A DNA stretch of 13,793 bases, from the NCBI GenBank assembly GCA_964371945.1, contig CAYJPA010000113.1, forward strand, positions 1 through 13,793, written 5' to 3'. Made by a program: the position numbers and the translations under genes. This document shows, piece by piece, positions 6,108 through 13,700 of the stretch; positions within the stretch are counted from its first letter, which is position 1, and each line of letters opens with the position of its first letter. This DNA is from CAYJPA01 sp964371945. GTDB taxonomy: Bacteria; Chloroflexota; Chloroflexia; Thermomicrobiales; UBA6265. Below the pieces are notes generated by a model. That model saw only the letters and a program-made list of their open reading frames with translations. It did not search any database and was not told where the DNA came from.

Positions 6108-6677
6108 GTGGCCGTTTCGGTGCGTCTCGAAGATCTTGCAGCCTCCGCACCCGATATGGACGAGGTTTATCTTCGATTCTTGGGACAGAATTGCGCTGCT
6201 TGTCTCCTTGATCAGAACCATAGCAGTGGAGTCGAGTTTGAGATCGAGTACTCTGGAGCTGACTGGCGGTTCCTGCTTCTACATTCCGTGGTTGTCGACC
6301 AAAAATTTCTAAATACTTACGTCGATCTTCAAGATCGGGTAGAGTCGGGGGCGGCTGCGATCGCGATATTATTGAGTCCGCCGCTTCTTGGTTTTCGCGT
6401 CGTTCAACGCTCGCGAAAGCATAATGGCTACGATTACCGACTAGGCAATGGGGACGAGTTACTTCCGCTAAATGGAGGGCCAAAGCTCGAAGTCTCGGGC
6501 ATACAGAGGGCTCGCGGCTCTTGGGAGATCACAGCACGAGAGAACGAAAAGAGAAATCGCCTGGCAGTATATGACGAGCGTCCGCCCGTCGACACTCCGA
6601 CCCAGCCGACATTTGTATTCGTTCTCGACTTCGGCGAGCCGCGAGGCAGGATGACAGAACATGTCCACCGTACGTGA
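6108..6677 (+). CDS. Uncharacterised protein, first gene of the accessory cassette
   Basis: I do not recognise this 189-aa protein with certainty. It is soluble-looking, with alternating beta and alpha character: FEIEYSGADWRFLLLHSVVV (44-63), a helix around YVDLQDRVESGAAAIAILLS (71-90), then FRVVQRSRKHNGYDYRLG (96-113) and PKLEVSGI (125-132). The Asp in YDY (109) followed 19 residues later by Glu in LEVSG (128) recalls the acidic pair of nuclease folds, but the matching lysine is absent, so this is speculation. The start is GTG at 6108, with only a weak AAGAGAG upstream. The stop lies 17 nt inside the next gene, implying translational coupling and probably a shared function. The base composition is visibly more A/T-rich than in ilvD, which suggests acquisition by transfer. 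Confidence 0.7.
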   Translation: MAVSVRLEDLAASAPDMDEVYLRFLGQNCAACLLDQNHSSGVEFEIEYSGADWRFLLLHSVVVDQKFLNTYVDLQDRVESGAAAIAILLSPPLLGFRVVQRSRKHNGYDYRLGNGDELLPLNGGPKLEVSGIQRARGSWEITARENEKRNRLAVYDERPPVDTPTQPTFVFVLDFGEPRGRMTEHVHRT

Positions 6678-7785
6678 TCTTCACAATCAGGCAATGAAGG
6701 CGTCAGATCGTTATCTGATGGCTCGTCACATTGGAGAAACTGGTGAAGCGATCCAGTTCGCGCTCCAGGCAATGCAACTTGAGCGAGAGGCAGCCGAGCG
6801 CCTCGAAAAACGTCCGCAAACCGAGCCGACCAGATCGATTCTGTATCGTAGCGCCGCCAGCCTAGCGTTTGATGCAGAGGAATTCTCCGAAGCGTCACGG
6901 CTGACGTTCGAAGGTCTTGCCGGGTTTCCCCCACCCGACGTATACGCAGAGCTAATAGAGCTATTCGAAAGAATCAAGTTTGCTCAGCAATTCGGCTTCA
7001 GGGATAGCGTTTTCGAAGCGGCATCGATCGAATTATCTCTGGTCGGAAATGAAGTCGGATACGGCCTGGTTCCAGTTGATCTCCTGCGAGAGAAGATCAC
7101 TGCGCTAGTCGACCTCGTTCGACGCAGCAGCGATCGATTGACGGGGGCTACGTTTCGTACTAGCGGACCACAGCTGAAGTCCAATCCATTCCAAGCATTC
7201 GTCCGCGCGGCACGACCCGGCAGCTTCCGATTCGTGGTCGAAGTCGGTTACAAACGAAATGAAAACCTGTCCTTCTTAATCTCCAACGAAGATATCGCCG
7301 CGGACGTGGTGAACTCAATTCGACTGGTTCACGACGAAGATTGGGCCGGGCTTGCCGTACTCATCTCCGACCCCCAATATTTCGACAGCTGCCGAAACTC
7401 CGTACGTTCTCTAGCGCCAGATGGAGATCGCGTCTCGCAGGTCGCACTCAACTACAAGAACGAATCAATCGTCTATTCTCGAACGAAGCGGCAACATGAC
7501 TTTCCGGAGGCCGAACGATTAGCGTCGCTGTCAGTTTCGCCTAAAAAAGAAGAGGAGGTTCGGGAGCAAAGGGTTAGTTACATCGGAGAATTGAAACACT
7601 TCGACGAACGCGATAGCGAGGACTATGTGATGAGCATCGTCACTGAGCATCACGGAACCGTGAGTTTCAACTACTCAATCTCAATGATCGACACGATCCG
7701 GGCGGTATTGGGCGAGCCTGTCGAGGTACTACTGCTGGAAAGAGGAAATCGACGCAGGTTGATCTCAATTGATCCGGCACCGTGA
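6661..7785 (+). CDS. Uncharacterised protein with helical TPR-like N-terminus, second cassette gene
   Basis: The product is 374 aa. Residues about 1-110 are strongly helical, with amphipathic pairs (HNQAMKASDRYLMARHIGE, AIQFALQAMQLEREAAERL, then EPTRSILYRSAASLAFDAEE and FSEASRLTFEGLAGFPPP). This repeat-like layout resembles tetratricopeptide or HEPN-type helical proteins, and the EPTRS-LYRSAASLA pattern is one I recall from uncharacterised cyanobacterial and planctomycete proteins. Residues about 115-195 contain SIELSLVGNEVGYG and ARPGSFRFVVEVG, and 196-374 are mixed alpha/beta with a charged stretch (KKEEEVREQR). No catalytic motif is certain. ATG 6661 lies inside the upstream gene (17-nt overlap). 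The pairing suggests an effector plus a helical partner, as in defence or toxin modules; that is inference from layout only. Confidence 0.7.
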   Translation: MSTVRDLHNQAMKASDRYLMARHIGETGEAIQFALQAMQLEREAAERLEKRPQTEPTRSILYRSAASLAFDAEEFSEASRLTFEGLAGFPPPDVYAELIELFERIKFAQQFGFRDSVFEAASIELSLVGNEVGYGLVPVDLLREKITALVDLVRRSSDRLTGATFRTSGPQLKSNPFQAFVRAARPGSFRFVVEVGYKRNENLSFLISNEDIAADVVNSIRLVHDEDWAGLAVLISDPQYFDSCRNSVRSLAPDGDRVSQVALNYKNESIVYSRTKRQHDFPEAERLASLSVSPKKEEEVREQRVSYIGELKHFDERDSEDYVMSIVTEHHGTVSFNYSISMIDTIRAVLGEPVEVLLLERGNRRRLISIDPAP

Positions 7786-7872
7786 GTTGCGTTTTTGCAG
7801 TCCACGAAGCACCTTTCTCGCCGTTCGAGAGATCGTCTAGCGCCTTAAGATATCGATGAGGCTTGTCACGCG

Positions 7873-8274
7873 ATGGATCAAGGTCTCAGCATTGCGTCGG
7901 TGATAGCGACCTTCTGTGCAGTCGGCGCATTGCTGTTCGCCGGAATCCAGTTGGATCTGTCACGGAAGTTGGCAACCGCACAATTGCTGCTGGAGATCGA
8001 CGATCAGCTGAGAGATTACGATTCGGTGTTTGAAGGCTTGTCGCGAGAGTCGAACAAGATCAATGACTTCGAGGTTAGACGAGCCATGGGTGCGCTCGAG
8101 CGCCTCAATCTGTTATTAGACGACCGACTAATCGATGTGTCCACAATCAGAGATTTTCACGGCTGGCGCTTCAAGGTATTGTTCAAAAATGAGAACGCCC
8201 GGGGGCGAATGTCCGCTTACCCCGAAAGCTGGAGCAACCTCCTCGCTCTGGCCAAGAAACTTGAGTTGGATTAG
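7873..8274 (+). CDS. Small membrane-anchored protein, third cassette gene
   Basis: The 133-aa product has one N-terminal membrane helix (about residues 7-27, SIASVIATFCAVGALLFAGIQ), then a cytosolic helical domain. DLSRKLATAQLLLEIDDQLRDYD continues the helix as a coiled segment, and RAMGALERLNLLLDDRLIDVSTIRDFHGWRF follows. This layout is common in small uncharacterised proteins that tether a helical domain to the inner membrane, some with a DUF4760-like pattern. I cannot assign it to a named family. ATG 7873 has only a weak GAGG upstream. The 87-nt gap from the previous stop has no clear terminator, so it may belong to the same transcript. It could be a membrane sensor or effector for the pair upstream, or simply a neighbour. 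Confidence 0.65.
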   Translation: MDQGLSIASVIATFCAVGALLFAGIQLDLSRKLATAQLLLEIDDQLRDYDSVFEGLSRESNKINDFEVRRAMGALERLNLLLDDRLIDVSTIRDFHGWRFKVLFKNENARGRMSAYPESWSNLLALAKKLELD

Positions 8275-8372
8275 TGCACAGGATGTTTCGCACCCGTATT
8301 ATCCCACCCCTTGAGAATTGACTAATCCTCCAATTTGAAGGCGTCATCAGCTCCACCCAACTCAGTCGCTTA

Positions 8373-8409
8373 TGACGAGGCCGATTGTATTTTCGATCGG
8401 GGCTCGTCA
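8373..8409. terminator. Terminator-like hairpin after the cassette
   Basis: TGACGAG plus CCGAT on the left pairs with ATCGG plus CTCGTCA on the right (12 bp with a small internal bulge) around a ten-base loop that includes TATTTT. It lies about 100 nt after the stop at 8274, between convergent genes. No T-tract follows. Confidence 0.4.
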
Positions 8410-8540
8410 CCGATCCCGTGAACCTGGCAATGAAGGACCAGTTACAAACGTGGCTCTGTGGACTGTCCTCTCGGGATGGACCCTCGAATGCTAACGTCAC
8501 AATTCAGGGCGCTCTGGATTCACCGATCTAGGTGGGCGAC

Positions 8541-8565
8541 GCTTAGGGTCGAAACCCCGAGCTCA
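8541..8565 (+). repeat. Degenerate copy C of the two-hairpin repeat
   Basis: GGGT-CGAA-ACCC (8546-8557) followed by GAGCTCAG resembles the first hairpin and GCTCA joint of the copy at 4777-4824. The second hairpin is not recognisable, and the stem is only 4 bp, so this is tentative. Confidence 0.3.
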
Positions 8566-8775
8566 GAGGCCGGACCAATGGGTGTGATCGCCGGGCCGCC
8601 CCAATCGATCTTGCTTCTCGAACAATCTGTGCCCTCACTCTTCTTAGCCAGATCACTGGTCTTCCTATGTTTGCGGTGTCGCATGATCGAGTCCGCAGTA
8701 CCCTAACCGCCAATGCAGCAGGTCGCCCCTCAACCTGATTCATAGGATGGTCGAACTCGCGTGGGTCGTGTACCG

Positions 8776-9204
8776 TCAGATCAGGTCACCCACGAGGACG
8801 GTGACCATCAGCCAATAATTTCCGACGGCCGAGCGACGCTCAGCGGCGTCGACGAGGACGTCTACGTTGATGCTGTGGACGACGAAGAGGCGGTCGAAGT
8901 CATTGCTGCCGAGGAATTCGGTCGCTTTCGCGAAGTGCTGTTCACGGAGCATCGAGAATTTAGCGCCTTTCGCGCTGACCGGGATGAACCCGCGTTCATC
9001 GAATTGAAGCAAGTCGGCCGCGAGCATCTTGCCGAATTCGCCGCCCTTCGGGTCGCAATCATGCTCGTCCTTGGTTTCGACGATCACGCGCGGGCCGATC
9101 TCGACGCGATTCGGGAGCGTGCTCTGGTCGCCGCGCGGATGAACGGCGATCAGATCGATGTCGGAGTGGCCGAACGGAACCTTGACGGGCACCGATTCGG
9201 TCAC
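8776..9204 (-). CDS. PD-(D/E)XK nuclease-like protein, 5' end damaged or with an unusual start
   Basis: The frame shows the core of the PD-(D/E)XK nuclease fold. A strand, GHSDIDLIAVHP, carries the acidic pair (D15, D17 counted from GTG 9204), and RVIVETKDE supplies Glu and Lys of the E-x-K motif (E43, K45). In this fold the residues bind metal and cut DNA. Similarity to the second copy at 10036-10143 shows that the real protein also has an upstream helix (ELTRFWLEARHG), encoded here by 9205-9246. That frame is closed by TGA at 9264, three bases before CTG 9261, so no ATG or ribosome binding site serves it. GTG 9204 would lose the helix, whose Glu often belongs to the active site. This gene is thus truncated, uses CTG, or is dying. 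The C-terminal part after residue 50 is unassigned, and the target is unknown. Confidence 0.6.
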   Translation of the reverse strand: MTESVPVKVPFGHSDIDLIAVHPRGDQSTLPNRVEIGPRVIVETKDEHDCDPKGGEFGKMLAADLLQFDERGFIPVSAKGAKFSMLREQHFAKATEFLGSNDFDRLFVVHSINVDVLVDAAERRSAVGNYWLMVTVLVGDLI

Positions 9205-9509
9205 CAGGCAGCCGTGGCGGGCTTCCAGCCAGAAACGGGTCAGTTCCTTCTGGCTTTTCAGTCACTGGGCCAATCCGACGCCCACGCGACTACCAACTCG
9301 CCTTCAGGCCGAACTAAGTCGCGACGCTCATTCGCTTGGACGTGGTGCGTTCCTTGGACCCGGGGGACGCGATATCAGCACGGCACGTCTTGATTTATTG
9401 TTGTGCCGGCGCCGACATCCTCGCTCCTTGAGCCGGTGAGCTGCAAGTTGGCGCGTTCGGATTCGTGAGTGTGCCGGAAGAGGCCTCCGCGGCAAGAGGA
9501 GCTTCTGTG

Positions 9510-9848
9510 ATGCGTTTTTTGATCTCGTTCGATGACGGCGCGATGAACCACATCCCCGACGAGGATTGGCGTGCCGTCGGCGAAGCCGCGCACGAGGTGG
9601 TCCGGGAGGCCAAGGCGGCCGGTGTCTGGATCTTCGGCGGCGGACTGCTCCGTCAGCAGGCGAGCATCGTGGCCACCGATGGCACGGTCGCCGATGGCCC
9701 GTTCCCAGAGACCAAGGCGGTTGTCGGCGGATTCTCGATCATCGAAGTGCCCACCCGCGAGGAGGCATTGGAATGGGCCGCCAAAATTGCCGCCTCCTGC
9801 CGGTGCGCACAAGAGGTGCGGGAGATCATGTTCGACCCGGAGTCCTGA
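9510..9848 (+). CDS. YCII-related (DGPF-domain) protein
   Basis: The 112-aa product has the layout of the YCII/DGPF family, a small ferredoxin-like fold: MRFLISFDDG at the first strand, a helix AVGEAAHEVVREAKAAGVW, the strand FGGGLLR, and the signature DGTVADGPFPETKAVVGGFSIIEV (57-80). Family members are small cytosolic proteins often found beside ECF sigma factors; their chemistry is mostly unknown. No sigma factor is nearby here, so it is a stand-alone copy. ATG 9510 is preferred because AGAGGAG lies eight bases upstream and family similarity begins exactly there; an in-frame GTG at 9465 would add an unrelated Ala-rich leader. It lies between the two copies of the nuclease 5' region, on the opposite strand. 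Confidence 0.85.
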   Translation: MRFLISFDDGAMNHIPDEDWRAVGEAAHEVVREAKAAGVWIFGGGLLRQQASIVATDGTVADGPFPETKAVVGGFSIIEVPTREEALEWAAKIAASCRCAQEVREIMFDPES

Positions 9849-9955
9849 TCGAGCGCCCGCCGCCGCCCCTGCGCACCCATGGTCCCCGACAGCGACGCCA
9901 TAGCCGCGGCTCGGATCGGGGATTATGAAGCCTACATGCGTAGACGGTCTATCAG

Positions 9956-9982
9956 GTGGGCGTCGCGTCAAACGACGCCCAC
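9956..9982. repeat. Hairpin with a 10-bp stem
   Basis: GTGGGCGTCG (9956-9965) and CGACGCCCAC (9973-9982) are perfect complements around the loop CGTCAAA. It stands next to the two-hairpin repeat at 9993-10036 and may be part of that element, or a terminator for the YCII gene about 108 nt upstream. Confidence 0.55.
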
Positions 9983-9990
9983 GTTCTCAG

Positions 9991-10143
9991 TCACGGAGGG
10001 ACTTCCGTCCTTGAGCACGGGACTTCGAGTCCCGTGTGGCCGAACGGGACCTTGACCGGCACCGATTCGGTGACCAGTCGGCCGTGGCGGGCTTCGAGCC
10101 AGAATCGGGTCAGTTCGCTGCAGGCGTTTGATCGACCGGGCAT
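9991..10143 (-). pseudogene. 5' fragment of a second PD-(D/E)XK nuclease gene, cut off by a hairpin repeat
   Basis: ATG 10143 has a good ribosome binding site (AGGGGA six bases upstream) and opens a 50-codon frame. Codons 10-36 (10116-10036) encode ELTRFWLEARHGRLVTESVP and VKVPFGH, matching the intact-core gene at 9246-9166 in 74 of 81 bases by hand count, with most differences at third positions. Immediately after GGC CAC, where the other copy reads SDIDL, the frame enters the repeat at 9993-10036 and ends at TGA 9991-9993. The nuclease active-site strands are therefore missing. This copy keeps the proper start that the other copy lacks, so the two are complementary halves that overlap by 27 codons. 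Confidence 0.75.
9993..10036 (-). repeat. Two-hairpin dispersed repeat, copy B
   Basis: CACGGGACT-TCG-AGTCCCGTG (10016-10036) is the larger hairpin, and ACGGA/TCCGT arms (9993-9997 and 10004-10008) form a smaller one. Read on the minus strand it has the order of the copy at 4777-4824: hairpin, GCTCA, spacer, AGTCCCTCC. Its outer edge is exactly where the truncated nuclease frame loses similarity to its sister. Confidence 0.7.
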
Positions 10144-10280
10144 GCGTTTCCCCTATCTCATGCGTTCAGTTAGGTTGATAGTCATGTCGCAACAATAATA
10201 CGGCGAACTCCGCTGAGCGGCAATGGTCGCCGTTCCGAGCCCGGATCACACCTCGGCCGAAAACGTGCCTGTGTGACCGC

Positions 10281-10494
10281 AAAAGTGTGATTAAGTGTGC
10301 GTTTGTGTGACATCACGGGCACCGTTCACCACCCCCTTACCCGGTCGTCGTCAACCTCCTAGCGGCTAGCGGCTAGAAGCTCAAAACGGTGATTAAGTGT
10401 GCGTTTGTGTGACATCAGCGGGCACCGTTCACCACCCCCTTACCCCGTCGTCGTCAAACTCCTACCGCCTAGCGGCTAGAAGCTCAAAACGGTG
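10281..10494 (+). repeat. Tandem repeat of a 101-bp unit, two copies plus the start of a third
   Basis: Copy 1 begins at 10281 (CAAAAGTGTGATTAAG) and copy 2 at 10382 (CAAAACGGTGATTAAG). Both contain GTGTGCGTTTGTGTGACATCA, the G/C-rich motif CACCCCCTTACCC, CGTCGTCGTCAA, and CTAGCGGCTAG near the end. CTCAAAACGGTGAT at 10482-10495 opens a third copy. The copies differ at only a few bases, so the duplication is recent. There are no spacers or short direct repeats of CRISPR type and no reading frame. Confidence 0.8.
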
Positions 10495-10518
10495 ATGATG
10501 AAGGCAGAGCGGTCGGGC

Positions 10519-10654
10519 CCGGTCAATCGCGCGACTACCGGGTGGAAGGCGCGGTCGGCGGGACCGATCGACCGCGCCGCCGCGCGGGTGAATACCCCAC
10601 CCGGTCGCGACCGGTAACAGGCGGCTCCTCAATCCTGAGGACGGCCGGGGCCGT
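10519..10654. other. Block of nested inverted repeats, candidate structured RNA or repeat
   Basis: The outer stem is ACCGGGTGG (10537-10545) with CCACCCGGT (10597-10605). It is extended by TCGCG/CGCGA (10527-10531 and 10606-10610) and CCGG/CCGG (10519-10522 and 10611-10614). Inside it are GGCGCGGTCG/CGACCGCGCC (10548-10557 and 10569-10578) and GGT-GAAT-ACC (10587-10596), giving a three-way junction. Two further hairpins follow: TCCTCA-ATCC-TGAGGA (10626-10641) and ACGGCC-GG-GGCCGT (10641-10654). It ends 137 nt before the start of the surface-protein gene. It matches no riboswitch family that I know. High GC content makes chance folding easier. Confidence 0.45.
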
Positions 10655-10791
10655 GCCAGATATCCCCAATTCTGTGGATTGAACTGCCCTTTCGCGCGGC
10701 ACATACTCCAGGAGCTAGCAACGTACAACCGAGGTCATATCCGCGCAATGTGGCGGTATGGCGCTACAGGTCATCCTTCTGGAGGCTCACT

Positions 10792-13700
10792 ATGAGATCG
10801 CAGTCTCGTGCTCTCCTGGCCGCCGCGTGCCGGTACGCTCTCCTGGCCATCCTGCTCCTCGGGCTGACCGGCGTCGATTCGCTTCGATCGAGCGCACAAG
10901 AGGTAACGCCGACCGCGGAATCGGTTGTCGATGAGACGCCAACGACCGACCCGACTCAAGAACCCACGGCCACACTGGAGCCGACTCAAGAGCCGACGGT
11001 AACGCTCGAGCCGACGAGCACGCCGGAACCTGCAGAGTCTCCGGCGGAAACCCCGGCCGAGACGCCGAGTCCGACGCCGACAATCGAAGCAACCGCGACC
11101 ACGACAAGCATTGCCAGCCCGACGTCGACGCTCACGAAAGCTCCAACGCGTACTGCAACGAGTGAGGTTAGCGCAAGCGCTGTCAACGGTACCGCCAGAC
11201 TCAAGGCGGTCGACAAGAATGGAAATCTCGTTCGGCGTGTCGCCTTCGATATCTACAAGGACAAGGGAAACGGTGCGCTCGGCGACAAAATCACCTTCAT
11301 CGGCGACACCAACGATGATGGTTTCACCTTCTACACCGCCGCGCCGGGCAATTACGTCGCTGTCGGCTCTCCGTTTTATCCGCACCCGGGCCTTGGACAA
11401 CCGACCAACACGCGCTTCACAATCGTCGCGGATACCACCAAGTACTACACCGTCGTTTTTCTACCGCTCTCGAAATTGGTCATCTCGGTGAAGGATGCGA
11501 CGACCTCAGCTCTCGTCCCCGGCGCTTGTTTCAATTTGTATCCTCCGGAAACTGAGCCTTACGTGCCGCAACTGGGTGCGTGCGATGCCGATGACGGAGC
11601 CGCGGACGGGAAGGTCACGGTCAACAATGTCGATCGCTACACCTACTTAATCCATCAATCGAACGGCATTCCGGATTACTTCACGGCGGCCGATCGCGGC
11701 TACAAAGTGACGACGCTCAACACGACGCTGCAGTTGACCATCTCCATCCAGATGGGCGGCCGGATCGATTACACCGTGACCTTCGGCGGGCAGCCGCTGG
11801 CGGGGTCTTGCTCGAGGATTTGGACGGCCGATACTCAAGGTGAGCCGGACCAATATGCCGGCGGCGCGTGCGACTCAGACGACGGCGCGAACGACGGCAA
11901 GATCGCGTTCCGCGGTCTTGCCGCAGACGACTACGCGGTTTGGCTCGACCCACCGTCCGGCTACGTCAAGCCTGGATTCAAAACTGCGCACGTCGTGCTC
12001 CGGCAATCGACTGCGCTCTCGGCCGATGTCGTCAAAACCGGTGTGCTCACGATTCACATCAAGAACGAGCTGAATCAACCGTTGACCGGCGGCTGTTTCA
12101 TCCTGAGCCGGTTCGAAAACGACAGTTATTACGACTCTACGCATCTCTGTGACGGTGGGGGAGGCGATGCCGATGGCACGATCGAGGTCGCCAATCTGCA
12201 GCCGGCCAATTACGCGATTACGCAATATGGAACCGTTCTGGGCTATGTCCCGATTCCGCCGGTTTTCTTCACCATGACGACGGCCGACGAGTCTATCGAC
12301 GCGGTGTTCGGCGTCGGGGCAGCAATTGTGATTCATCTGAAAGATGGTAATGGCGACGCGCTGCCCGGTGGTTGCTTTGGTGTTGCCGGCGCGATCGAGG
12401 GCGATCCCACGATGAGCGTCGGTTCGTGTGACTCGTGGGACGGCTCCAACGACGGAACCACCACGATGAAGGGTTTGCGAGCGCGAAGTTACGAGATCAC
12501 ACAGGGCACGGCGCCGCCGAAATTCGGATTGGCCGCGCCGCAGTCGTTTACGGCGACCGGCACTGAAACGCACACGTTCGAGATGGTCAATCTACCGTAC
12601 GGCAAGATCGTGATCCATAAGAAGAAGCCGAACCAACAATTCCTGGCCGGAGCCTGCTTCGCATCGTTCCTGCAGGTCAATGGCGCTGATAGCTACCCGA
12701 GCTTTTACGCCTGCGACAGTGACGACGGTTCGTCCGACGGCATCATCGAGATCGAAGTACCAGCAGGAGCGCATCGCCTCCAGGAGTACGCGGCGCCCCC
12801 GGGATATGTGCCGGCGGAGGATGTCTTCGTGCAGGTAACATCGAACGCGACCACGGAAACCACAATCGTGGATCCCATTCAGAGCACGATCACCGTCAGC
12901 GCGGAAGAGGTGTGGGGCGACCCTGTCGGCGGCCTGTGCTGGAGCTTGCAGAAGACGGGGGTTGAGGGCTTCAACTCCGCATGCGACTGGCAGGACGGCC
13001 TGGATGATGGAAAGACTCACTTCGACAGTCTGAAGAGCGGCGAATATACCGTCACACTGTCATCGGAGGTGCCATCGGGCCACCAGTTTCAACCGCTTTC
13101 ACGGATTCAGCTTGAAGCGATGACCGATCAGACGGTCATGGCGGTCTTCAACCAGGGCGCGCCAAAACTCAAACTCGGAACATACATCAATAACGTGACG
13201 ACGACCACGATCGAGCTCTACTTCGAATCCAACCAGCCTGTTCACGGCCTCGTCGAGTATGGGCTGACGGATGCCCTCGGCAACTCGGCCAGTGGACTGG
13301 AGGCATTCTCAGCGGAACAACCGATCATCATCACTGGATTGCAGCCAGGCATGACCTATTTCTTGCGAGTTCATGGCGAGAACGGGAATGGCGAGTTCAC
13401 GGAAGAAATCTTCTCCTTACGGACCCGTGTTGCGGGTCCGACCGGCACTGTCGAGATCCGCAAGCTGAACGCCAGCTCGCAACCGCTGCCAGGCGCCTGT
13501 TTCAGCGTTTTCGTCAATGCCGGCAGTGCCGCACTCGGCCGGTGGGTGGCCGGTGGCTGCGACGATTTCGACGCCAACCCGCTGGATGGAAAACTGACGC
13601 TCGGCGGACTTCCGCCGGGCAACTATGTGCTCGTTGAGGATCAAGCGCCGGACGGATTCAGCCTGGCCAAGAAACGCACGTTTGCAATCGTGGCTGGAAC

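Larger units (their letters stand above)
8275..8775. other. Intergenic region between the cassette and the nuclease gene
   Basis: No supported gene. Short frames exist on both strands but lack ribosome binding sites and protein character. It contains a strong hairpin at 8373-8409 and a degenerate repeat near 8541-8565. The genes on either side converge here. Confidence 0.5.

Noticed and set aside
8761..9393. 210-codon plus-strand frame
   Set aside because: Antisense to the nuclease-like gene, which shows a coherent PD-(D/E)XK pattern on the minus strand.
10281..10494. Tandem repeat considered as a CRISPR array
   Set aside because: The unit is 101 bp, copies are contiguous, there are no unique spacers and no cas-like gene is present.
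10771..11400. 209-codon minus-strand frame at the start of the surface-protein gene
   Set aside because: Antisense to the signal peptide and Thr/Pro linker. The Arg-rich product is what the reverse complement of such a linker gives.
11875..12573. 232-codon minus-strand frame
   Set aside because: Antisense to the Cys-pair repeats, which are periodic and coherent on the plus strand.
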